Source: a bacterium
Lineage (GTDB): Bacteria > Electryoneota > RPQS01
Reading direction: 5' to 3'
DNA: 64,000 bases
Assembly: GCA_023382385.1 (NCBI GenBank)
Contig: JAHDVH010000003.1
Coordinates: forward strand, 214,806 to 278,805
Positions 38,614-46,559 of the stretch are shown piece after piece. Position numbers and translations under genes: made by a program. The notes below the pieces were generated by a model. The model did not search any database. It was not told the origin of the DNA and saw nothing but the letters and a program-made list of their open reading frames with translations. Each line of letters starts with the position of its first letter. Within the stretch, counting starts at the first letter, position 1.

Positions 38614-40115
38614 GTCTGATCCGACGCTCCGTACCTGCGAGAGCGCATCCAGAGTGCTGCTACAACTATTGACAGCAAGCCGTAATAGATAACAGGCCAC
38701 GTTCGAGCCAGACGAACGGCGAGCGTTATGTCATTGCGTGCAGGGAGTTCACCGAGGATGTAACCCGCCTGGTCATATCCAACAGTCGCAAGGTAGCGGC
38801 CACTTGGCAGAACAAGTGCGCTTATTCCCGTATTCGCAGCACGGACAATCGCCCGACGAGTTGCCACGGCTCTAAGTCTGGTCAGCGCAAGATGCTGATA
38901 CGGACCGCTGCTGTGACCATACCACCCGTCGTTGGTGATATGTCCAAAGAACGTTGCTCCTTTCATCACGGCATCCGCCGCAACTTCAGGGAACACGACT
39001 TCAAAGCAAATCAGGCACGCGAACGCTGGAAGATCTTTTGCAGGAAAGACAACAACCGAATCCGCAGGTCGAAACTCCGCTTGTCCAAGATGCAGACTTC
39101 CCAAAAACGGAAACAGCTTCTGACCGGGAATTCGTTCACCAAATGGAACAAGATGAACTTTCGCAGAACTCTCGAGCTGTAGTGAGTTGGGCCGAATGAC
39201 AAACGCGGCATTCAGTGGAACCTGTTCGCCGTCGGCATCAATAGTGTAGTCGGTAGCCCCTGTCAAGATCACGGATCCAATTCTCTCTGCGAGGGCGAGA
39301 ATCGAATCAGCCGCCCAGCCGCGATACCGTAATGGCATCGGTACGGCAGTTTCGGGCCAACTCACGAAATCGACATCCTGGCCCTCTAACTGGCGGGTCA
39401 GATCAAGATGATCGTGAAGGATATCCGCGCCGCTCATCTGCCACTTAATTTCGGCTGGAGTATTGGCTTGAACAGCGGCCGCGCGAAAAGTCGATGGCGA
39501 CCAGTCAGTTTGAGTTGAACGCCATGTCCCAAAAATCACCGGAACAACGATCAGGCATATTGCGATATAGGCAAGATCCCTACGGCGGGCGCTCCAAGAG
39601 ACAAAGAACAATGCATTGGACGACAGAACCCAAAACGAAAGACCGGGCACGTCGATCCATTCCGCAATCTGAATGGCCGATATCGATGCGGAAAGAGTCA
39701 GTCCCCACACCGCCCAAGGGAAACCCATCTCGCCGGTTCCCCAGAAGATCTCCAAAGCAATATAGAGCACGACAAAAAGCGTCGCCGCTTCCACGACGGA
39801 AAGTGCCTTGGCAGTTCGATGCACCGCCCAAGCGACCACGCCCCAAATGGTTGCCAGGATGGCCACCATTAACGCGGCAGCGACGGCGGACATAAGCCAC
39901 GGTGCTCCGGAGTTCAGGCCTACCCAATAGAGGATCCCTGCAAAGAACAGATAGCCTGCTCGCCAAGCGCGGCCAAAGACTTTTGCTTCCGAAGTGTCAG
40001 TCGCAGACCACAGGAAGGGAATCAGTGCGACGAACGCCAACGGCCAGAGCGAAACAGGGGGAAAGGCCAGGGCTCCCAGGACGGCCGACAGCCAAAACCC
40101 CCACCTGCGATTCAT
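38610..40115 (-). CDS. lnt: Apolipoprotein N-acyltransferase
   Basis: 501 residues. Seven or so N-terminal membrane segments precede a periplasmic nitrilase-like domain. The catalytic triad is visible: Glu in SWPETAVPM, Lys in AKVHLVPFGERIP and Cys in LICFEVVFPE. HITNDGWYGHSSGPYQHL is the usual substrate-side motif. It adds the third acyl chain to lipoproteins at the inner membrane, relevant to the lipoproteins encoded here (Ggt, BamD, the TolC-like protein). It starts two bases after the oxidoreductase stop. Confidence 0.95.
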   Translation of the reverse strand: MNRRWGFWLSAVLGALAFPPVSLWPLAFVALIPFLWSATDTSEAKVFGRAWRAGYLFFAGILYWVGLNSGAPWLMSAVAAALMVAILATIWGVVAWAVHRTAKALSVVEAATLFVVLYIALEIFWGTGEMGFPWAVWGLTLSASISAIQIAEWIDVPGLSFWVLSSNALFFVSWSARRRDLAYIAICLIVVPVIFGTWRSTQTDWSPSTFRAAAVQANTPAEIKWQMSGADILHDHLDLTRQLEGQDVDFVSWPETAVPMPLRYRGWAADSILALAERIGSVILTGATDYTIDADGEQVPLNAAFVIRPNSLQLESSAKVHLVPFGERIPGQKLFPFLGSLHLGQAEFRPADSVVVFPAKDLPAFACLICFEVVFPEVAADAVMKGATFFGHITNDGWYGHSSGPYQHLALTRLRAVATRRAIVRAANTGISALVLPSGRYLATVGYDQAGYILGELPARNDITLAVRLARTWPVIYYGLLSIVVAALWMRSRRYGASDQT

Positions 40116-40117
40116 CG

Positions 40118-41146
40118 CTAACTTTCCGCGCCGATCAGCACTTCGCGGTTTTCGGAGGCGGAACGATACGTTGCCTCAATCACTTCGAGAATATGGGCGG
40201 CATCATCCGCTGGTGAGACGAGCTTCGCTTTGCCGTTGATGACATTGTAGAAGTGCTCAAACTCATACTCGAAAGACTTGTTGTACAAAGTTTGCGGCCG
40301 AAGCTGCGGGCCTGCTGGCGTTACATTGACCAAGCTGCCGTGAATCTCTTTTGTAATTTTCAAAGGATTCAGCTCTGCGAGTCCTTTGTTTCCGCTAAAC
40401 ACCGTCATTGCCGCAGACTCGTCCGACAAGTAGGCCCACGTCGCGTTAAGTTGCAGTGCCGCGCCATGCTGGAAACAGTAGTAGGCCGAAAACGTGTCTT
40501 CAACTCGAAGACTTAGACGATCCTTGGATGTCGTCGCCGTAACACGCTTGATCTTCGGCTTTCCCAACACCCACCAGCACATGTCCAGCAGCTGGAGTCC
40601 GAGGTCCATCAGGACTCCGCCGCCCGAGATTCGAGATTCATGCAGCCATGGACTTCGTGACCAAGTTTCTTTGCGCTTCAACCAATTCGCACGCACCACC
40701 CGGACGGTTCCCAATTCTCCCCCCTGAACGAACTCGTGGAGCACCATGACGTCAGGACGAAAGCGAAGATTCATTCCGACCATGAGTACACGTCCGGAGT
40801 CCTTGGCAGCCTCTGCCATCCGCCTTGCTTCTTCCGACTTACGGGCCATCGGCTTTTCAACCAGCACATGCTTGCCAGCGTAAAGCGCACCGAGGGTCAG
40901 GGCGAGGTGGGAATTCGTCGGTGTATTAATATGCACGGCATCAATTTCCGGATCGGCAAACAGCCTCTCTGCGTCACCATAAAACTTGGGAATGCGTTCC
41001 CTTTCCGCAATGGCCGCAGCTTTGGCGTAATCGTTATCAGCAATCGCCACGAGGTCAGCGAGACCACTCTTCTTAATAAGTGGAATGTGAAAGAGCTGGC
41101 TGACGCCGCCTGCCCCAACGAGTCCGACTCTGAGTTTTTCGGGCAT
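40118..41146 (-). CDS. Gfo/Idh/MocA-family NAD(P)-dependent oxidoreductase
   Basis: 342 residues. The Rossmann motif VGLVGAGGVSQLFHIP is at the N-terminus; HINTPTNSHLALTLGALYAGKHVLVEKP carries the family EKP catalytic lysine; the C-terminal dimerisation domain contains ISGGGVLMDLGLQLLDMCWW. It acts on a sugar or sugar-like alcohol in the cytoplasm; the substrate is not predictable. It is embedded between ruvX and lnt with short gaps (14 and 2 bases), so it is co-expressed with envelope genes. Confidence 0.9.
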   Translation of the reverse strand: MPEKLRVGLVGAGGVSQLFHIPLIKKSGLADLVAIADNDYAKAAAIAERERIPKFYGDAERLFADPEIDAVHINTPTNSHLALTLGALYAGKHVLVEKPMARKSEEARRMAEAAKDSGRVLMVGMNLRFRPDVMVLHEFVQGGELGTVRVVRANWLKRKETWSRSPWLHESRISGGGVLMDLGLQLLDMCWWVLGKPKIKRVTATTSKDRLSLRVEDTFSAYYCFQHGAALQLNATWAYLSDESAAMTVFSGNKGLAELNPLKITKEIHGSLVNVTPAGPQLRPQTLYNKSFEYEFEHFYNVINGKAKLVSPADDAAHILEVIEATYRSASENREVLIGAES

Positions 41147-41160
41147 TCTTGGTCTCTGAG

Positions 41161-41577
41161 TTACTGAGGACTTTCCTCTTCATCCAAAAACGACTGCAGC
41201 AGCAATATCGCTGCCGCCATGTCGAGTTTACCGCGTTGTTTGCGCTGCGAAATTCCAATACTGGAGAGCGATGCACTTGCCGAATGCGAAGTGAAGCGTT
41301 CGTCATGAAGTTTCACGGGAATGCCCAGCTTTGCAACACTGTCGGCAAATCGGCGAGCCGCCAATGCGGAAGCCCCCTCACTGCCCTTCAGTGAAACGGG
41401 CAAACCCACGATGATGAGGTCGATATCTTCCTCACGAATCGTCTTGGCAAGCAATGGATAAAAAGCAGACTCTTCGGCAGGCCAGACTGCAAGTCCAACC
41501 GCCAGTCGCCGTGCTTCATCCGAAATCGCAACTCCAATGCGGCGCGTTCCCCAGTCCAATCCGAGAACGCGCGGCAT
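41161..41577 (-). CDS. ruvX: Putative Holliday junction resolvase / pre-16S rRNA nuclease (YqgF)
   Basis: 138 residues, standard length. RNase H-fold motifs are GLDWGTRRIGVAISDE (first Asp), LIIVGLPVSLKGSEG, HDERFTS and KLDMAAAILLLQSFLD (last Asp). In E. coli YqgF takes part in 16S rRNA 5'-end processing; a resolvase role is proposed by homology. It starts two bases after the HU-like stop. Confidence 0.93.
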   Translation of the reverse strand: MPRVLGLDWGTRRIGVAISDEARRLAVGLAVWPAEESAFYPLLAKTIREEDIDLIIVGLPVSLKGSEGASALAARRFADSVAKLGIPVKLHDERFTSHSASASLSSIGISQRKQRGKLDMAAAILLLQSFLDEEESPQ

Positions 41578-41579
41578 TG

Positions 41580-41906
41580 CTACAGTTCGCCAGCCGGAAT
41601 CTGGTCCAGAGGAGTTTTCAGAGACTCCTTGAGCAGCTTGCCCGGTTTGAAATGCGTTTTGCGGCGCGCCGCGACGTAGATGATTTCATTTGTCTTGGGG
41701 TTGCGCGCCTTTGGCTTGGGTTTGGTCTTCTTTACCTCGAAGACCCCGAAATCACGGATTTCAATCCGCAATTCCGGCTCGTCTCCCGCCATAATTTCGC
41801 GCAGCACGGTAAACGTATCGTTTACCACCTTGGCAACCGTGTCGGGCCGCTCATTGCTCCGCAGGGCTACACGCTCTACCACATCTTTCTTGATGTAAGT
41901 TCGCAT
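41580..41906 (-). CDS. HU/IHF-family DNA-binding protein
   Basis: 108 residues. The fold is recognisable from KKDVVERVALRSNERPDTVAKVVNDTF, IEIRDFGVFEVKKTKPKPKARNPKTNE in blocks (the DNA-binding arm with RNPKT) and the tail FKPGKLLKESL. It bends or compacts DNA as a dimer. Compared with HU (90 residues) it has a slightly longer C-terminus. GGAGGAGG precedes the ATG. It appears to be the first gene of the HU-ruvX-...-nadD operon. Confidence 0.9.
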   Translation of the reverse strand: MRTYIKKDVVERVALRSNERPDTVAKVVNDTFTVLREIMAGDEPELRIEIRDFGVFEVKKTKPKPKARNPKTNEIIYVAARRKTHFKPGKLLKESLKTPLDQIPAGEL

Positions 41907-41983
41907 TCAGCCTCCTCCGCTGATCCTCTGAGAGTTTCTATCTGTTCTCTTGCGCAATATTCAATAAACCTTGCTTACTCGGA

Positions 41984-44245
41984 CTACATCGGCATCATGC
42001 CGGACGGAATCTCCTCGTCGAGTCGTTCAACATGGACAACTCCGGGGATGGCCCGCATACGTTTCAACACTCGCTGCAAATGCTGCAGTGATTTCACTTC
42101 CAGTACGAACCGGCCAACCGCGAACATGTCTTCCCGCTTCATTTCGATGTACATGATGTTCACATCTTCCTTGGACAACGAAACCGTCAGGTCTCCCAGC
42201 AACTGCGAGCGGTCCTCAGCCATGATCCGCACGCGTACGTTGAACTTGGCTTCGCGGTCTGCATCCCATTCAACTTTAATATTGCGCTCGGGATGACGCA
42301 TCAAAAATGGGACATTCTTGCAATCCACGCGATGCACGACAACGCCCTTGCCGGTGCTGATGAAACCGGTTATCTGGTCGCCCGGCAAAGGCTGGCAGCA
42401 GGTGCCGAAACTGATAGCAACCTGGCCCATGCCCTGGATGCGAATGCCGGCTTCGCTTCCCTTTACGCGACGGATGACCTTTGACAACACATTGGCCACC
42501 GGACTTGACGGCACCGGCTCGGGCACCAACTTGCGGACGACGTGCTCAAGTGTCAAATCACCCGCTCCAAGTGCTGCGAAGAAGCTGTCCAACGCGTTAT
42601 GACCGAAGAGCTGAGCCGCTTCCGTCAGCTCCTTATCGGTCTTCTTGTTCCGCAGTCTTGTCAGTTCTCGAGTCAGCATTTCGCGGCCGAGTCGTTCAGA
42701 CTCTTCAAAGTGCTGCTCCTTGAGCCACTTCTTGATCTTGTTGCGCGCCCGACTTGTCTTGACGAATTGGAGCCAGTCGGGATTAGGTCTTTGATTCGGC
42801 GAAACGATGATCTCAACCACGTCACCGGAATGCAATGCCGTTTTGAGCGTCGCAATCTGTCCGTTTATCTTCACCGCCATCGCATGCAGTCCGACATCGG
42901 TATGTACTGCGAAAGCAAAGTCCACCGGCGTCGATCCAACGGGCAAAGTCAAGAGTTTTCCGCGCGGGGTGAAGACGAAGATTTCGCCCTCAAACAGATT
43001 GATCTTGAGGTCCTCAAGATACTCGCGCGAGTCATTGGCCTCGGACTGATTGTCCAACAAAGAACGTAACCACTCAATTTGGCGATCGAGTTCCTTGCGG
43101 CTTTGGTCGCCCTCTTTGTACCGCCAGTGCGCCGCAATTCCGAACTCTGCGCGGCTGTGCATATCGTCCGTGCGAATTTGAATCTCAATCTTGCGCCCGT
43201 CCGGTCCGAACACTTTCGTGTGCAGCGACTGATACATGTTGGACTTGGGCGTTGCAATATAGTCCGTGAACTTGTCTTGGATCGGGGTGTATAGCGAGTG
43301 CACGATTCCAAGCGCGTAGTAGCACTCTTCGGACTTCGGGACGATAATGCGGATGGCCAGCAAATCGAGAATTTCTTCGAATGAATAGCCGCGCGTCTTA
43401 ATCTTATTATAGATCGAATAGAGGTGCTTCGGTCTGCCGATTACCTGACCCTTGATCCCTGCTTTCCGCAATTCGGCCTGAATCCGCGCCGTTTCGCGAT
43501 GAATGATGCGCTCCCGCTCGTTGCGCTTCAGCGAGACTTTTTCGGCGAGCTCATGATAGGCCCGCGGATTAAGAACCTTAAAGGCGAGATCTTCGAGTTC
43601 CCATTTGACCTGATAGACTCCGAGCCGGTGCGCAAGGGGAGCGTACACGTCCATCGTCTCGTGCGCGATGCGCTCTTGCTGCTTTCGACTCATGTGGCCG
43701 ATCGTACGCATATTGTGTAACCGGTCGGCAAACTTGATCAGGATCACCCGCAGGTCATTGACCATCGAAAGCAGCATCTTATGCAGATTCTCCGCCTGCT
43801 GCTTCTCTTTCGATTCATATTTCAGCTCGGGGATCTTGGTAACACCGTCCACCATCTTGGCAACGCCGTCACCAAACGCCGCGCGCAGTTGGCTCATCGT
43901 GGTTTCCGTGTCTTCCACGACGTCGTGCAGCAAACCGGCGGCAATCACGTCCTCGCGCATATGCAACTCGGCAAGGATCTCCGCGACTGACAAGAGATGC
44001 GTGATGTAAGGCTCGCCCGAGAGTCGCCTCTGGTTCTTGTGCGCATCATAGGCGAAATGAAACGCCCGTTCCACCAGGCTGAAATCGGCCTGCGGAAAAA
44101 CCGTCAGCAGTGCGACGCGAATAGAATCGAGCGCGCGCACAAACTCCGGCTCGATCCGCTCATACTGCGGACCGGCAAGCGGAGGAAGGACAGTCGCACT
44201 GTTTTGTGCTTCTGCTTCCACGAGTTTACGCGCGGACTCGGCCAT
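41984..44245 (-). CDS. spoT: Bifunctional (p)ppGpp synthetase/hydrolase (Rel/SpoT)
   Basis: 753 residues. The N-terminal HD hydrolase has HDAHKNQRR-like DAHKNQRRLSGEPYITH, LLHDVVEDTETT and IKFADRLHNMRT. The synthetase follows with GRPKHLYSIYNKIK and EIQIRTDDMHSRAEFGIAAHW in blocks. A TGS domain (IFVFTPRGKLLTLPVGSTPVDFAF in blocks) and a C-terminal ACT domain (VRIMAEDRSQLLGDLTVSLS) come last. Both catalytic halves look intact, so it probably makes and degrades the alarmone as the only Rel-type enzyme here. It starts 26 bases after dnaB. Confidence 0.94.
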   Translation of the reverse strand: MAESARKLVEAEAQNSATVLPPLAGPQYERIEPEFVRALDSIRVALLTVFPQADFSLVERAFHFAYDAHKNQRRLSGEPYITHLLSVAEILAELHMREDVIAAGLLHDVVEDTETTMSQLRAAFGDGVAKMVDGVTKIPELKYESKEKQQAENLHKMLLSMVNDLRVILIKFADRLHNMRTIGHMSRKQQERIAHETMDVYAPLAHRLGVYQVKWELEDLAFKVLNPRAYHELAEKVSLKRNERERIIHRETARIQAELRKAGIKGQVIGRPKHLYSIYNKIKTRGYSFEEILDLLAIRIIVPKSEECYYALGIVHSLYTPIQDKFTDYIATPKSNMYQSLHTKVFGPDGRKIEIQIRTDDMHSRAEFGIAAHWRYKEGDQSRKELDRQIEWLRSLLDNQSEANDSREYLEDLKINLFEGEIFVFTPRGKLLTLPVGSTPVDFAFAVHTDVGLHAMAVKINGQIATLKTALHSGDVVEIIVSPNQRPNPDWLQFVKTSRARNKIKKWLKEQHFEESERLGREMLTRELTRLRNKKTDKELTEAAQLFGHNALDSFFAALGAGDLTLEHVVRKLVPEPVPSSPVANVLSKVIRRVKGSEAGIRIQGMGQVAISFGTCCQPLPGDQITGFISTGKGVVVHRVDCKNVPFLMRHPERNIKVEWDADREAKFNVRVRIMAEDRSQLLGDLTVSLSKEDVNIMYIEMKREDMFAVGRFVLEVKSLQHLQRVLKRMRAIPGVVHVERLDEEIPSGMMPM

Positions 44246-44271
44246 GTTTCGAACAATACTTCCAAATTCAA

Positions 44272-45768
44272 TTAAAACGGCGTGTCATCAATTGGCGGCA
44301 GCGAATTATCACCATAATCGGCGCCTCCTTCTGATGCGACTGCTTCGTGTGATACTTCACCCGATTCCAACGGCGCGAACATGGTATACTCTTTCAAGAA
44401 AGTCAGCGCCACAGACCCTGTCGGGCCATTTCGATTCTTGGCAACGATAATCTCAGCAAGTCCCTGGATCGGGTAAGAATGACTTCCGATTTCGTAAGTC
44501 GGGTCTTTCTTCCCCTTGTAGATATCCTTGTAGTATTCAGGACGGTAAACAAACATGACGACATCCGCGTCCTGCTCGATTGCGCCTGAATCGCGCAAGT
44601 CAGACAGCATCGGTTTGCGGTCTCCTCCCCGCGACTCCGGAGCGCGAGAGAGCTGGGAAAGGCAGATAATGGGAATCTTTAGCTCTTTCGCAAGATTCTT
44701 CAAAGACGCAGAAACATAAGCGATCCATTGCTGCTGATTATCCGGCATCTTAGGCGGAGAGATCAACTGCAAGTAGTCGATCACTATGAGATTGATTCTG
44801 TGCTCAAGCCACAACTGCCGTGCGCGGGCACGGAGGGTACTCATGTCCAAACCTGGCGTATCGTCAAAGAACAACTGATAGTCGGCGAGCCGACCTGCTG
44901 ACATTGACAGACGGCTGTACTCTTCCCGCGTCATTCGACCTGTCCGCACGCGCTGCAAACTGATGTGCGACTCTCCTGAAAGCATTCGGAGCACCAACTG
45001 TCGCACGTCCATTTCAAGGGAGAATATTGCAACGCTGGCATTCCCGCGATGCGCGGCTCCGACCGCGATATTCATGGCAAGTGCAGTCTTCCCCATAGAA
45101 GGCCGAGCTGCTATGATAATCAATTCACCAGGGTTAAAACCGGTCGTAAAGTCATCGAGTCTATCAAAGCCCGAAGTCAACCCGTGCAAATGGCCCTCTC
45201 GGGTTTTCATCACTTCAATGTGATCGATCGTCGACTTGACGGCATCCCAAGCGCTTATCGCATTGCGACCGCGCCTGCGGCCAATCAGATTCACAAGATC
45301 GCTTTGCACTTTTTCAAAGACCACATCGGCTCGCGCAGTGGGATCTGTAGCCGCAGTCGCAGCCTCGGCACTTAACGCGATAACATTTCGCAGGAGCGCC
45401 TTTTCATGCACGATTGCCGCATAGTGCTCTATATTCGCCGAAGTCGGCACTTCAGCCGCAAGCTCACTGAGAAACGGGACTCCGCCCACTTCCTCAAGCT
45501 TACCAAGTCTCCGCAACTCCTCAGTGACCGTGATTAGGTCGATTGGCTCACGACGAATGTCAAGCTCGCCCATACACTTGAAGAGAGATCTGTGGTGCGG
45601 GCGATAGAACGATTCGGGTTCCACCAGATGTGCTATTCGAGCAAACGCAGCGCCGTCGGAGAGCAGGGCACCCAACAGGGCACGTTCCATCTCGGGAGAT
45701 TGCGGCGGAACCTTCACCCCGGTAAGATCTGGCGCTTGTGCGCGTTCTGAAACAGCGGGATAGGTCAC
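44272..45768 (-). CDS. dnaB: Replicative DNA helicase
   Basis: 498 residues. The N-terminal domain (PPQSPEMERALLGALLSDG) is followed by a RecA-like ATPase with Walker A ARPSMGKTALAMNIA, Walker B region INLIVIDYLQLIS, and SQLSRAPESRGGDRKPMLSDLRDSGAIEQDAD in pieces. It unwinds DNA at the replication fork. The start is GTG; GGAG lies about ten bases upstream. No intein is present. Confidence 0.96.
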   Translation of the reverse strand: MTYPAVSERAQAPDLTGVKVPPQSPEMERALLGALLSDGAAFARIAHLVEPESFYRPHHRSLFKCMGELDIRREPIDLITVTEELRRLGKLEEVGGVPFLSELAAEVPTSANIEHYAAIVHEKALLRNVIALSAEAATAATDPTARADVVFEKVQSDLVNLIGRRRGRNAISAWDAVKSTIDHIEVMKTREGHLHGLTSGFDRLDDFTTGFNPGELIIIAARPSMGKTALAMNIAVGAAHRGNASVAIFSLEMDVRQLVLRMLSGESHISLQRVRTGRMTREEYSRLSMSAGRLADYQLFFDDTPGLDMSTLRARARQLWLEHRINLIVIDYLQLISPPKMPDNQQQWIAYVSASLKNLAKELKIPIICLSQLSRAPESRGGDRKPMLSDLRDSGAIEQDADVVMFVYRPEYYKDIYKGKKDPTYEIGSHSYPIQGLAEIIVAKNRNGPTGSVALTFLKEYTMFAPLESGEVSHEAVASEGGADYGDNSLPPIDDTPF

Positions 45769-45860
45769 CGCGCAATAACTCCTATCGAAATGACCGGTGA
45801 AGCATTACTTTGTCTTTGGATTCACTAAAGGCAAAGTGTTACTCCGGACCGGCAAAAATA

Positions 45861-46559
45861 TTACAACTTGTCGAAGAGTTCGCGCAACATCCTGAAGTCG
45901 GCATCCCCATAAAGCTTCTGGGTCATATTGCGCAGATAGTACGCGGGGTGATAGGTCACCAGCAGTTTCATTCCCTGCCACTGCATCACACGACCTCTGA
46001 GTTCCTTCATCGGGAGGTCAGTACCAAGCAGCTCGTTTGCCGCATGCTTACCAAGACAAACGATGATATCCGGGCTTATCAGAGAAAGCTGAGTGCGCAA
46101 ATACGGTCGGCAAGTGGCTTTCTCTTCGGGAAGAGGATCGCGGTTTCCCGGCGGACGGCATTTCAACGTATTGCAGATATAGACGTCCCGGCGATCAAAA
46201 CCTGCCGCTGCGAGCATCTCATTCAGCAATTGACCGGCCCGCCCGACAAACGGAATGCCGGTTTGATCTTCTTCTTGACCCGGCGCTTCGCCGACGAAAA
46301 CTATTCGCGCTCGCGGGTTGCCATCGCCAAACACGAACTTGGTTCGCGTATTGCCAAGTGAACAACGAGTGCAGGAGTTTATATTCTTCTCGAATTCCGC
46401 AAGAGAGTTGGGAAGAGGAACAACTGCGCCGTCAAGCACTCTCAATTGAAGCAACTCGGGTTCTACGTACTTTCTCAAACTGCTCTCTGGCAAATAGACT
46501 TCATCTTCAAAGAGCGAGAGTGTCCTGAGATACTCAATTGCGGCTCGGCCGGAACTCAT
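45861..46559 (-). CDS. Uracil-DNA glycosylase, family 4 (Fe-S)
   Basis: 232 residues. The two N-terminal cluster cysteines are in CTRCSLGNTRT, and two more lie in CNTLKCRPPGNRDP and ATCRPYL. Active-site motifs are FVGEAPGQEEDQTGIPFVG and TYHPAYYLRN. It excises uracil from DNA. About 55 residues precede the core. The ATG overlaps the coaBC stop (ATGA). It ends the yicC-gmk-rpoZ-coaBC cluster. Confidence 0.93.
   Translation of the reverse strand: MSSGRAAIEYLRTLSLFEDEVYLPESSLRKYVEPELLQLRVLDGAVVPLPNSLAEFEKNINSCTRCSLGNTRTKFVFGDGNPRARIVFVGEAPGQEEDQTGIPFVGRAGQLLNEMLAAAGFDRRDVYICNTLKCRPPGNRDPLPEEKATCRPYLRTQLSLISPDIIVCLGKHAANELLGTDLPMKELRGRVMQWQGMKLLVTYHPAYYLRNMTQKLYGDADFRMLRELFDKL

Noticed and set aside
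41454..42296. 280-codon plus-strand ORF across ruvX, HU and spoT
   Set aside because: Spans three recognised minus-strand genes; a shadow.
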